This document shows positions 55,667-64,000 of a DNA stretch of 64,000 nucleotides, piece after piece; the stretch's first letter is position 1, and every line of letters starts with the position of its first letter. The notes under the pieces are model-generated. The model saw only the letters and a program-made list of their open reading frames with translations. It searched no databases and was not told the DNA's origin. Made by a program: the position numbers and the translations under genes. The DNA comes from Paraburkholderia fungorum (GTDB lineage Bacteria > Pseudomonadota > Gammaproteobacteria > Burkholderiales > Burkholderiaceae). The stretch lies in assembly GCF_900099835.1 (NCBI RefSeq), contig NZ_FNKP01000001.1, forward strand, positions 1,612,001-1,676,000, given 5' to 3'.

Positions 55667-56728
55667 ATGATGCTCTTCGTACGCCCCAGCCGCCTCGCCG
55701 ATCTCGATGCGCTCGAACATATGGCGCGCACCGCGCAGCCGGTGCTGCATTCCTTGCCGCACGACCGGCGCGCGCTCGAAGCGCGCATCGCGTTGTCGGA
55801 AGACTCGTTTCGCGCGGAGGTCGATTTTCCGGGCGAGGAGTTCTATCTGTTCGTCCTCGAAGATGGCGCGAGCGGCAAGCTGATGGGTACGGCAAGCATC
55901 GTTGCCGCAGCCGGTTATTCGGACCCGTTCTACGCGTTCCGCAACGACGCGCTGATTCATGCGTCGCGCGAATTGCACGTGAATCGCAAGATTCACGCGC
56001 TGACCATGTCGCATGAACTCACGGGAAAAAGCCGGCTTGCGGGCTACTACATCGACCCGTCGCTGCGTAACGACGCCGCCGCGCACCTGATGTCGCGCGC
56101 ACGGATGATGTACATCGCCGCCAATCGCAAGCGCTTCACACCCGAGGTGTTCTCGCTGCTGCTAGGCGTCACCGATGAAAACGGCGTGTCGCCATTCTGG
56201 GAAGCGGTGGGGCGCAAGTTCTTCGGCCGCGATTTCGCCGACATCGAAATCGAATCGGGTGGACGTAGCCGCACGTTTATCGCCGAAGTGATGCCGACCT
56301 ATCCCGTGTACGTGCCGTTGCTGCCGGAAGCGGCGCAGCGCGTGCTCGGCGAACCCGACTCGAAAGCGTGGCTCGCGTATGAGATTCACCAGGAAGAGGG
56401 CTTCGAGACCGACCGCTTCATCGACATTTTCGATGCGGGTCCGGTGCTGACCGCGCAGGTGGATCGCAGTGCGTGTGTGACGCGTAACGAAACGCGCGTC
56501 GTGCATGAGGCGAGAGAAGCGGATGCGATGAATGCATCGACGTATCTGATCGCGCATAACAATGACGATGGCGAATTCCGTTGCGTGCTGGGCGAATTGG
56601 CAGCAGGAAAAGACGCAACGCTTGCAGCGGAAACGCGCGCCGCGCTCGGTGTACAGGAAGGCGATGCAGTGCGTTGTGTGCCGTTGCATCGGCAGGATCA
56701 GGAAGAACATTCGGGAGAGGCGCAATGA
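55667..56728 (+). CDS. aruF: arginine N-succinyltransferase alpha subunit
   Basis: 353 residues of the arginine/ornithine succinyltransferase (AstA) family, two-subunit type. Begins MMLFVRPSRLADLDALEHMA with MM at 55667; the acyl-CoA-binding fold continues through VSPFWEAVGRKFFG. With AruG it adds succinate from succinyl-CoA to arginine, the first AST step. Its stop overlaps the aruG ATG (ATGA). Confidence 0.9.
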   Translation: MMLFVRPSRLADLDALEHMARTAQPVLHSLPHDRRALEARIALSEDSFRAEVDFPGEEFYLFVLEDGASGKLMGTASIVAAAGYSDPFYAFRNDALIHASRELHVNRKIHALTMSHELTGKSRLAGYYIDPSLRNDAAAHLMSRARMMYIAANRKRFTPEVFSLLLGVTDENGVSPFWEAVGRKFFGRDFADIEIESGGRSRTFIAEVMPTYPVYVPLLPEAAQRVLGEPDSKAWLAYEIHQEEGFETDRFIDIFDAGPVLTAQVDRSACVTRNETRVVHEAREADAMNASTYLIAHNNDDGEFRCVLGELAAGKDATLAAETRAALGVQEGDAVRCVPLHRQDQEEHSGEAQ

Positions 56729-57762
56729 TCGTCGTTCGCGTTGTGCAACGAGGCGATGTGGATGCGCTAATGCGGCTCGCGCAGGAAACCGGCCCAGGCC
56801 TCACTACCTTCAAGCCGGATCGCGATGCACTCGCGGCGCGCGTGGAACGTGCGCGCCGCACGATGGAAGACAAGGCCGAGCCGCATGAAGCAGGCTATTT
56901 CTTCGTGATGGAAGACACGGAGACCGGCGACGTTGCCGGTGTTTGCGGGATCGAAACGGCGGTGGGTCTGCAACAGCCGTTCTACAACTACCGTGTGAGC
57001 ACGGTGGTGCATGCAAGCCAGGATCTCGGCATCTGGACCCGCATGAGCGCGCTGAACATTTCGCACGATCTGACCGGTTACGCCGAAGTGTGCTCGCTGT
57101 TTCTGAGCCCGCGATATCGCACGAGCGGTGTCGGCGGTTTGCTGTCGCGTTCGCGCTTCATGTTTCTCGCGCAGTTTCGCGAGCGCTTTCCGCAACGGCT
57201 GTGCGCGGAATTGCGCGGCCATTTCGATGCAGAAGGCACGTCGCCGTTCTGGCGCGCGGTCGGCTCGCATTTCTATCAGATCGATTTCAACGCGGCGGAT
57301 TATTTGAGTTCGCACGGCCGCAAGTCGTTTCTTGCGGAGCTGATGCCGCGCTATCCGGTGTATGTCGAACTGCTGCCGGACGAAGCGCAGAAGTGCGTTG
57401 GCCTCACGCATAACGACACGATTCCCGCGCGCCGCATGCTCGAAGCGGAAGGTTTGCGCTACGAGAATCACGTCGATATTTTCGATGCGGGTCCGGTGCT
57501 CGAATGTCATATCGCCGACTTGCGCACGGTTCGTGAAAGCGTGCTGGTGCCGGTCGAAATCGCGGATGTGCCCGCAGGCGCATCGCAGGATGCACCGCGT
57601 TCGATGGTGTCGAATACGTCGCTCGGCGATTTTCGCGTGGGCGTCGCGGCGGGCGTGCCGCACGACGGCGTGTTCCAGATGAACGCCGCCGAAGCCACCG
57701 CGCTCGACGTCAAGACCGGCGACCTGGTTCGGGTGCTGCCGCTGAAACACAAACAAGGATGA
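56725..57762 (+). CDS. aruG: arginine N-succinyltransferase beta subunit
   Basis: 345 residues, homologous to the alpha subunit throughout (MIVVRVVQRGDVDALMRLAQ, PFYNYRVSTVVHAS, SPFWRAVGSHFYQ), as expected of a duplicated heterodimer. Starts inside the aruF stop codon, so stoichiometric translation is likely. Both subunits together replace the single AstA of E. coli. Confidence 0.9.
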   Translation: MIVVRVVQRGDVDALMRLAQETGPGLTTFKPDRDALAARVERARRTMEDKAEPHEAGYFFVMEDTETGDVAGVCGIETAVGLQQPFYNYRVSTVVHASQDLGIWTRMSALNISHDLTGYAEVCSLFLSPRYRTSGVGGLLSRSRFMFLAQFRERFPQRLCAELRGHFDAEGTSPFWRAVGSHFYQIDFNAADYLSSHGRKSFLAELMPRYPVYVELLPDEAQKCVGLTHNDTIPARRMLEAEGLRYENHVDIFDAGPVLECHIADLRTVRESVLVPVEIADVPAGASQDAPRSMVSNTSLGDFRVGVAAGVPHDGVFQMNAAEATALDVKTGDLVRVLPLKHKQG

Positions 57763-57764
57763 TC

Positions 57765-59228
57765 ATGAGCGAGCTTTTCATCGACGGCGAATGGGCCGCC
57801 GGCACAGGACCCGCATTCGCATCGCGCAACCCCGGTACGGGCGCGACGGTTTGGGAAGGCAACAGCGCGTCGGCGGACGACGTCGATCGCGCGGTGCGCA
57901 GCGCGCGCCGGGCGTTTGCGATGTGGTCGGCGTTGAGCCTCGACGAGCGTTGCGGCGTGGTGCGCCGCTTCGCTGCGCTGGTGACCGAGCGCAAGGAAGT
58001 GCTCGCCGAAGCGATTGGCCGCGAGACCGGCAAGCCGCTGTGGGAAGCACGCACCGAAGCGGCGTCGATGGCCGCGAAGGTCGAGATTTCGATTCAGTCC
58101 TACAACGAACGCACCGGCGAAAAGCGCTCGGCGATGGCAGACGGCACGGCCGTGTTGCGGCATCGTCCGCATGGCGTGGTGGCGGTGTTCGGGCCGTATA
58201 ACTTTCCTGGCCATTTGCCGAACGGCCATATCGTGCCGGCGCTGATCGCGGGCAATGCGGTGGTGTTCAAGCCGTCCGAACTGGCACCGGGCGTGGCCGC
58301 CGTGACTGTGCAGATCTGGCGCGATGCGGGCTTGCCTGCGGGCGTGCTGAATCTCGTGCAAGGGGAGAAAGATACCGGCATTGCGCTTGCGAATCACCGG
58401 CAGATCGACGGTCTGTTCTTCACCGGTAGTTCGGATACCGGAACATTGCTGCACAAACAATTCGGCGGACGTCCGGAGATCGTGCTCGCACTGGAAATGG
58501 GCGGCAACAATCCGCTCGTGATCGGCCCGGTCGCGGATATCGATGCGGCCGTGCATCACACGATCCAGTCGGCGTTTCTGTCGGCGGGGCAGCGCTGCAC
58601 GTGCGCGCGCCGCATCTTCGTGCCGAACGATGCGAACGGCGAGCGCTTCCTCGCGCGTCTGACGGAAGTCACGTCGCGTATCAGCGTCGGCGAATATAAC
58701 GCCGATCCGCAGCCGTTCATGGGCGCGGTCGTGTCCGCGCGCGCCGCGTCGCGGCTCGTCGCCGCACAGGAGCGTTTGCTCGCCGACGGCGCGACTGCGC
58801 TGCTCAAGATGGAACAACGCGATCCGACGCTCGGCTTCGTCACGCCGGCCATTCTCGACGTGACCCATGTGAAGAACCTGCCCGACGAAGAGCACTTCGG
58901 CCCGCTCGCGCAGATCATCCGCTACGACAGCTTCGACGAAGCGATCGACCGCGCCAACGACACCGAGTTCGGTCTCTCCGCCGGACTCCTCGCCGACGAC
59001 GAAGCGTTGTGGACGCATTTCCAGCGCATCATCCGCGCGGGCATCGTCAACTGGAACCGGCCGACCAACGGCGCGTCGTCGGGCGCACCGTTCGGCGGAC
59101 CGGGCCGCTCGGGCAACCATCGGCCGAGCGCGTATTACGCCGCCGACTACTGCGCATACCCGATGGCTTCTGTCGAAAGCGCGCAACTGCAAATGCCCGC
59201 GAGCGTCTCGCCGGGCCTTCAATTCTAA
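57765..59228 (+). CDS. astD: succinylglutamic semialdehyde dehydrogenase
   Basis: 487 residues from the ATG at 57765, five bases after AAGGA. Aldehyde dehydrogenase superfamily: catalytic Glu in LEMGGNNP and Cys in GQRCTCARR; NAD-binding GSSDTGTLLHK. Oxidises succinylglutamate semialdehyde to succinylglutamate. The start overlaps the aruG end closely, confirming operon structure. Confidence 0.94.
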   Translation: MSELFIDGEWAAGTGPAFASRNPGTGATVWEGNSASADDVDRAVRSARRAFAMWSALSLDERCGVVRRFAALVTERKEVLAEAIGRETGKPLWEARTEAASMAAKVEISIQSYNERTGEKRSAMADGTAVLRHRPHGVVAVFGPYNFPGHLPNGHIVPALIAGNAVVFKPSELAPGVAAVTVQIWRDAGLPAGVLNLVQGEKDTGIALANHRQIDGLFFTGSSDTGTLLHKQFGGRPEIVLALEMGGNNPLVIGPVADIDAAVHHTIQSAFLSAGQRCTCARRIFVPNDANGERFLARLTEVTSRISVGEYNADPQPFMGAVVSARAASRLVAAQERLLADGATALLKMEQRDPTLGFVTPAILDVTHVKNLPDEEHFGPLAQIIRYDSFDEAIDRANDTEFGLSAGLLADDEALWTHFQRIIRAGIVNWNRPTNGASSGAPFGGPGRSGNHRPSAYYAADYCAYPMASVESAQLQMPASVSPGLQF

Positions 59229-59237
59229 GGATCGACG

Positions 59238-60578
59238 ATGCAAGCCACTGAAGCCAATTTCGACGGCCTGGTCGGCCCGACCCATAACTACGCGGGGCTG
59301 TCGTTCGGCAACGTCGCGTCGCAGAACAACGAGAAGTCGGTCGCGAATCCGAAGGCGGCGGCGCGGCAGGGTCTGCGCAAGATGAAGCAGTTGGCCGACC
59401 TCGGCTTTCATCAGGGCGTGTTGCCGCCGCAGGAGCGTCCGTCGATGCGTCTGTTGCGCGAACTCGGTTTTTCCGGCGACGACGCGACCGTGATCGCGCG
59501 CGTGGCGCGGGACGCGCCCGAGTTGCTGGCCGCCGCGAGTTCGGCGTCGGCGATGTGGACCGCGAACGCGGCGACTGTGAGCCCGTCAGCCGACACCAGC
59601 GACGGCCGCGTGCATTTCACGCCCGCGAATCTGTGCAGCAAGCTGCATCGCGCGATCGAGCATCAATCCACGCGCCGCACGTTGAGCGCGATATTCAACG
59701 ATAGCGATCGCTTCGTCGTCCACGAAGCGCTGCCCGGCACACCCGCGCTCGGCGATGAAGGCGCGGCGAATCACACGCGTTTTTGCGCGGACTACGCGGC
59801 GCGCGGCGTCGAATTTTTCGTGTACGGACGCAGCGAATATCGTCGTGGACCGGAGCCGAAACGCTTCCCCGCGCGCCAGACGTTCGAGGCGAGCCGCGCG
59901 GTCGCGCATCGTCATGGCTTGCAGGAAGCGGCCACCGTGTACGCGCAGCAGAACCCCGACGTGATCGACGCGGGCGTGTTTCACAACGACGTGATCGCGG
60001 TCGGCAATCGCAACACGCTGTTCTGCCATCAACTCGCGTTTGTCGAGCAGAAAGCGGTGTACGACGAATTGCGCTCGAAGCTCGAAGGCCTGAAAGCGGG
60101 CTTCAACGTGATCGAAGTGCCCGACGCTCAAGTCAGTGTCGCCGATGCAGTCACCTCGTATCTGTTCAACAGCCAGTTGCTGACGCGTCCGGACGGCAAA
60201 CAGGTGCTGGTCGTGCCGCAGGAGTGCCGCGAAAATCCGCGCGTTGCCGCGTATCTGGACGAACTCGGTTCGCAAGCAGGTCCGATCGACGACGTGCTGG
60301 TGTTCGATCTGCGCGAAAGCATGAAAAACGGCGGCGGTCCGGCGTGTCTGCGGTTGCGTGTGGTGCTGGACGACGAAGAGCGCGCGGCGGTTTCGCCGGG
60401 CGTATGGATCGACGACACGCTGTTCGGCCGCCTCGATACGTGGATCGAAAAGCATTATCGCGATCGCCTCGCGCCGACCGATCTGACCGATCCGCAATTG
60501 CTGACGGAGTCGCGCACGGCCCTTGATGAACTGACGCAGATTCTCCGCCTGGGCTCGCTCTATGACTTCCAGCGCTGA
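59238..60578 (+). CDS. astB: N-succinylarginine dihydrolase
   Basis: 446 residues. Family features [19 protein letters not shown] at the start, [19 protein letters not shown] and [12 protein letters not shown]. It splits succinylarginine into succinylornithine, ammonia and CO2, the second step of the pathway. Its last 17 bp overlap the astE start. Confidence 0.95.
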   Translation: MQATEANFDGLVGPTHNYAGLSFGNVASQNNEKSVANPKAAARQGLRKMKQLADLGFHQGVLPPQERPSMRLLRELGFSGDDATVIARVARDAPELLAAASSASAMWTANAATVSPSADTSDGRVHFTPANLCSKLHRAIEHQSTRRTLSAIFNDSDRFVVHEALPGTPALGDEGAANHTRFCADYAARGVEFFVYGRSEYRRGPEPKRFPARQTFEASRAVAHRHGLQEAATVYAQQNPDVIDAGVFHNDVIAVGNRNTLFCHQLAFVEQKAVYDELRSKLEGLKAGFNVIEVPDAQVSVADAVTSYLFNSQLLTRPDGKQVLVVPQECRENPRVAAYLDELGSQAGPIDDVLVFDLRESMKNGGGPACLRLRVVLDDEERAAVSPGVWIDDTLFGRLDTWIEKHYRDRLAPTDLTDPQLLTESRTALDELTQILRLGSLYDFQR

Positions 60579-61629
60579 GCAGGGGGTGCAGGTTTCGATG
60601 CTCGCCGATTTTCTCGCTTACACGCTGGCGGGAACGCGGCCGTCAGCTGATGAAGCGCAGGGCGTGTGCGCCGATAACGCAGTGCGCTGGTCGTGGCTGG
60701 ACGACGGCGTGCTGTTGATGCAACCCGCCGCGCCCGAAGCATCACAGCGTGAAAGTGTTCACAGCGTGCTCGTCTCGGCAGGCGTACATGGCGATGAAAC
60801 CGCGCCGATTGAACTGCTGTCGTTTCTGGTCCGCGATATTGCGCAGGGTCGCGCTGCATTGACGTGCCGACTGCTGGTGATTCTCGGCAACGTGGACGCG
60901 ATGCGCAACGCGCATCGTTATCGCGATGACGATCTGAACCGCCTGTTCAGTGGCCGTCATCTGCAGGTGCCCGAGAGCCATGAGGCACCGCGTGCCGCGG
61001 CGCTGGAGCGGGCGGCTACGGAGTTCTTCGCGGCGGCGTCGAACGAACCCGGCGCGCGCTGGCATATCGATATGCACACGGCGATCCGCGCGTCCGCTTT
61101 CGAACAATTTGCGTTGCTGCCGCACACGGGCCGGCCGTTGTCGCGCGCGATGTTCGAGTGGCTTGGCAGCGCGCGGATCAGCGCGGTGCTGCTGCATACC
61201 ACCAAGGCCAACACGTATTCGCATTTCACCGCGGAAGCCTGCGGTGCCGAAGCGTGCACGCTCGAATTGGGCAAGGTGCGCCCGTTCGGCGAGAACGATC
61301 TGACGCGCTTTGCAGGCGCGGATCAGGCGGTGCGTCATCTGCTGGCCGGAACGCGCGGCGACGCGGACGCGCTTCTGCCGCGTGTGTTCACCGTCATCGA
61401 TCAGATCACCAAGCAGAGCGATGCGTTCGAACTGCTGCTGGCGAAAGACATCGCCAATTTCACGCCGTTCGCCAAGGACACCTTGCTCGCCCGCGACGGC
61501 GACTATCGCTACACCGTGCGTCACGCCGAGGAGCGCATCGTGTTTCCGAACGCGACGGTCAAGCCGGGTCTGCGTGCCGGTTTGCTGGTCATTGAGACCA
61601 CTGACGACACGCTGGCGCAACTCGTCTGA
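60562..61629 (+). CDS. astE: succinylglutamate desuccinylase
   Basis: 355 residues, M14-like zinc enzyme: zinc ligands in [11 protein letters not shown] and later [12 protein letters not shown], plus a Glu-containing EACTLELGK. It releases glutamate and succinate, the last AST step. The ATG lies inside astB, so translation is coupled. Confidence 0.93.
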   Translation: MTSSAEQGVQVSMLADFLAYTLAGTRPSADEAQGVCADNAVRWSWLDDGVLLMQPAAPEASQRESVHSVLVSAGVHGDETAPIELLSFLVRDIAQGRAALTCRLLVILGNVDAMRNAHRYRDDDLNRLFSGRHLQVPESHEAPRAAALERAATEFFAAASNEPGARWHIDMHTAIRASAFEQFALLPHTGRPLSRAMFEWLGSARISAVLLHTTKANTYSHFTAEACGAEACTLELGKVRPFGENDLTRFAGADQAVRHLLAGTRGDADALLPRVFTVIDQITKQSDAFELLLAKDIANFTPFAKDTLLARDGDYRYTVRHAEERIVFPNATVKPGLRAGLLVIETTDDTLAQLV

Positions 61630-61896
61630 ACGGGCGCTACGCCGTTCCCTGCACGATCTCCTTGCCCCAACGCGACACAAAGTTACAGCTTCGCCACGCA
61701 TCGGCCGGATGACGCGCTAGAACGGCGCCTCTGGCCGCCCGCCAGGCGTGCCCGGCGAAGCCTGTACAATCTCGCCCTCGCGGCTGTTGCGCTGCACCAA
61801 ACCAGCCGCATGAGTTTGAATCGCATTTTTGGCGCGGCAATCATGCCTGCGCGGATTCGGCTCCGTTTTATTCAATACCGTATAGGAACACCCGTA

Positions 61897-62691
61897 ATGA
61901 AGATGAATTGGCGACACATGGCTGCGCTCGCGCTGTTCGCAACGGCGACGGTGGCGGCTGGCACGGCATCGGCCGCGGATATCAAGGAAGTGCGCTTCGG
62001 CGTCGAGGCGTCGTATGCGCCGTTCGAATCGAAGTCGCCGTCCGGCGACCTGCAAGGTTTCGACATCGATGTCGGCAATGCCGTGTGCGCGAAGCTGAAA
62101 GCGAAGTGCGTATGGGTCGAGAACTCGTTCGACGGCCTGATTCCGGCGCTCGAAGCACGCAAGTTCAACGCGATCAATTCGGACATGACGATTACCGATC
62201 AGCGTCGCCAGGCGGTTGATTTCACCGATCCGATCTACACGATCCCGAATCAGATGATCGCGAAGAAGGGCAGCGGCCTGCTGCCGACGCCGGCCTCGCT
62301 GAAGGGCAAGCACGTCGGCGTGCTGCAGGGCACGATCCAGGAAACGTACGCGAAAGCGCGCTGGGCGCCGGCTGGCGTCGACGTCGTGCCGTATCAGACG
62401 CAGGACCAGATTTACTCGGACCTCGCGTCGGGTCGTCTGGATGCATCGTTCCAGGACGCGGAAGCGGCATCGAAGGGCTTTCTGAAGAAGCCGCAGGGCG
62501 CGGGCTTCGAGTTCGCGGGTCCGGCCGTCACCGACGAGAAGCTGCTCGGCGCGGGCGTCGGTTACGGTATCCGCAAGAACGACAAGGCACTGAAGGACGC
62601 GCTGAACGGCGCGCTGAAGGAGCTGAAGGCGGACGGCACGATCGATCGCCTCGCCGCGAAGTACTTCGACGTGAAGGTTGTGTTGCGTTAA
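61897..62691 (+). CDS. hisJ: basic amino-acid periplasmic binding protein
   Basis: 264 residues from the ATG at 61897 with AGGA upstream. Signal peptide ending ASAADIKEV. Type II (HisJ/ArgT) fold: GVEASYAPFESKSPSGDLQG, DMTITDQRRQAVDFTDP and a C-terminal YGIRKNDKALKDALN. It is separated from hisQMP by the ast genes but on the same strand with its own 267-bp upstream region, so the binding protein can be made independently and in excess, as is usual for such transporters. Confidence 0.93.
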   Translation: MKMNWRHMAALALFATATVAAGTASAADIKEVRFGVEASYAPFESKSPSGDLQGFDIDVGNAVCAKLKAKCVWVENSFDGLIPALEARKFNAINSDMTITDQRRQAVDFTDPIYTIPNQMIAKKGSGLLPTPASLKGKHVGVLQGTIQETYAKARWAPAGVDVVPYQTQDQIYSDLASGRLDASFQDAEAASKGFLKKPQGAGFEFAGPAVTDEKLLGAGVGYGIRKNDKALKDALNGALKELKADGTIDRLAAKYFDVKVVLR

Positions 62692-62706
62692 GACGTTGCG
62701 TGATTG

Positions 62707-62722
62707 GCGCAATGCATTGCGC
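62707..62722. repeat. perfect 16-bp palindrome after hisJ
   Basis: GCGCAATGCATTGCGC, between the hisJ stop and its terminator; purpose unknown. Confidence 0.5.
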
Positions 62723-62728
62723 TTCAGG

Positions 62729-62761
62729 ACAAACGGCCGCTGATCGCGGCCGTTTGTTTTT
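62729..62761 (+). terminator. terminator of hisJ
   Basis: ACAAACGGCCGC/GCGGCCGTTTGT with a TGAT loop followed by TTTTT. Confidence 0.92.
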
Positions 62762-62824
62762 AGTGCAGCGTGAAAGCGGGTTCGAGGTTGATGGACACCT
62801 CGCCCGGAGCGACGCTCGCTCGAA

Positions 62825-63586
62825 TCAGCGCGCGTTCTTCGCTTCCGGCTGATCGAGGTAATCGAACACGACTTCGCCGAGACCGAGCGTCAGATCGGCG
62901 ATCAGATGCCGCGCCTCGACCACTTCCAGCACCGGCAATTCCGCCACCGGCGCGAGCGCATGATGCGCGAGTTCGAGCGCGGCCGGACCGGTCCATGCGC
63001 CTTTCAGATCGATGTCCTGCAAGTAGTAGCGCACCAGTTCGCAGATGCGCGGCGTGCCGTCCACATGCGGAATCACCTTGAGCAGGAAGTTCGGCGTTTC
63101 GAGCCGCTTCTTCTGCTGCGCGAGATCCAGTTGACGATGCTTGTAGCCCATCGTGCCCGTGGCGATGCGCACCGGGCCGTAGTCGAGCGTGCCGACCAGT
63201 GTGTCGGTATGCACGGCGAGTACCGGGTTCGCGAGCTTCTTCGGAAAACCCCACAACTCGCGTCCGCCGGCGATCGGCGGATGATCGTCCAGATACATCG
63301 CCAGCGTGTAGCCGCCCGCTACTCCGTTATACGACACCGGAATCACCTGGCCGCTTTCCGTGTAGTCGCCGAAACCGGTCGAATCCGGCATGCGGATGAA
63401 CTCGTAATGCACCAGCGGCTCGCCGATCTGCAGCGGCTCCGGCACCACGGCGCGCAGTTTGTCCGGGTCGGTGCGGTAGGTGATGATCAGAAATTCGCGG
63501 TTGATGAAGCGATACGGGCCCATTGGAAATGCCGGACTGGTGATCGGCATCGCGAAGGCATTCGACAGCACGCTTTTGACGTCCAT
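62825..63586 (-). CDS. adc: acetoacetate decarboxylase
   Basis: 253 residues with the family length and order; the Schiff-base Lys is in WGFPKKLAN (Lys116/117), preceded by [15 protein letters not shown] and followed by [16 protein letters not shown]. It decarboxylates acetoacetate to acetone in the cytoplasm; in Burkholderiaceae it is often linked to PHB/ketone metabolism, but no such genes are in the window. Converges with hisJ. Confidence 0.93.
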   Translation of the reverse strand: MDVKSVLSNAFAMPITSPAFPMGPYRFINREFLIITYRTDPDKLRAVVPEPLQIGEPLVHYEFIRMPDSTGFGDYTESGQVIPVSYNGVAGGYTLAMYLDDHPPIAGGRELWGFPKKLANPVLAVHTDTLVGTLDYGPVRIATGTMGYKHRQLDLAQQKKRLETPNFLLKVIPHVDGTPRICELVRYYLQDIDLKGAWTGPAALELAHHALAPVAELPVLEVVEARHLIADLTLGLGEVVFDYLDQPEAKNAR

Positions 63587-63887
63587 GGTTTTCCTTGGTG
63601 GCTAACTGGGTGGTTGCACGGGCAAACGAGGGAAGCAAGGTAAGGCGAGGGTGGAACGCTTTTGCACTGCATCAGAGTATCGTCGATTCCCCGATCGATT
63701 TCAGCGAGCCCGTGCGGCAATTATTTCGAGATATTGCGTCGCGGACATGTCGGCCAAGGATGGGCTGCGATAAAATCGCCGGGTTACACCGCAGGCGCGA
63801 CGGGCCTCACAGCGAGAAACACGCTAACGGTGCAGCAAAATCAAATACAGCGGCACGCGCCAGGCGGCGCCCAAGCGGGGGACTGGA

Positions 63888-64000
63888 ATGACCACCATCG
63901 CAATCGAGACTGTGACGCAGACCGGCCCCGCCGACGACGCGCAACTCATTGCCAGTTTTGCACGACAGCCGATTCTCAATCGGGACGGCATGTTGTGCGG
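63888..64000 (+). CDS. probable EAL/HDOD c-di-GMP signalling protein (start only)
   Basis: Only 37 codons are in the window. From residue 25 the sequence FARQPILNRDGMLC is the typical beginning of EAL/HDOD proteins (pattern FxARQPILdrdG). GGGGGA precedes the ATG by about seven bases. Such proteins bind or break down c-di-GMP or use the HDOD domain for signalling; catalytic residues cannot be checked here. Confidence 0.55.
   Translation, partial: MTTIAIETVTQTGPADDAQLIASFARQPILNRDGMLC

Noticed and set aside
1..64000. CRISPR arrays, insertion sequences, prophage genes, tRNAs
   Set aside because: No regularly spaced repeats, transposase or integrase frames, or cloverleaf-like sequences were seen; absence is by eye only.

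Overview
The window is a 64 kb piece of chromosome from a high-GC beta-proteobacterium, most likely Burkholderiaceae and Paraburkholderia-like. The evidence is the gene content (a DUF4148 secreted protein, a HutC-controlled hut operon using the HutF/HutG route, a hisQMP-argR-ast cluster, a WecB/NfrB polysaccharide locus), the strong G/C third-position bias and the very common LysR-type regulators. No tRNA, rRNA, insertion sequence, prophage or CRISPR array was seen. The genus is an inference.

Region 1 (1-5850, minus strand) is a polysaccharide operon: wecB, a BcsB-like periplasmic subunit, nfrB and the start of nfrA. NfrB joins a GT2 glycosyltransferase to a C-terminal MshEN c-di-GMP-binding domain, so the set resembles the c-di-GMP-controlled, ManNAc-based phage N4 receptor glycan of E. 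coli with a cellulose-synthase-style partner added. Region 2 (6760-20517) is mostly transport and regulation: an ArgO/ArgP amino-acid export pair, a LysR/M20 hydrolase/MHS transporter set, an MFS protein translationally coupled to a tandem PRC-barrel lipoprotein, an AzgA-like purine permease, a leaderless-looking ArsR with an SRPBCC partner, a DUF899 protein, and a LysR/epimerase pair.

Region 3 (20750-29280) is a complete histidine utilisation operon, hutH-C-U-D-I-F-G, with HutC-type operators in front and a strong terminator behind. Region 4 (29400-45200) is a mixed block: a 46-residue His-rich secreted peptide, an HTH protein, a DUF3857/transglutaminase protein, a solitary LivK-like binding protein, pdxY, glgC-glgA, an exported alpha/beta hydrolase, a GT-C-like membrane glycosyltransferase, and an SDR/MerR divergent pair.

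Region 5 (45220-48970) holds a luciferase-like oxidoreductase and a four-domain rhodanese protein. The rhodanese leader carries an intrinsic terminator overlapped by a short reading frame with adjacent Cys codons, which looks like a cysteine-responsive attenuator. A possible free-standing small RNA lies just after the gene.

Region 6 (48968-62760) begins with a BamE-like lipoprotein and a patatin, then an arginine uptake and catabolism locus: hisQ-hisM-hisP, argR, astC, aruF, aruG, astD, astB, astE and hisJ. Arginine is imported by the ABC transporter and degraded to glutamate and succinate by the succinyltransferase (AST) pathway. An acetoacetate decarboxylase gene and the start of a probable EAL/HDOD signalling protein close the window.
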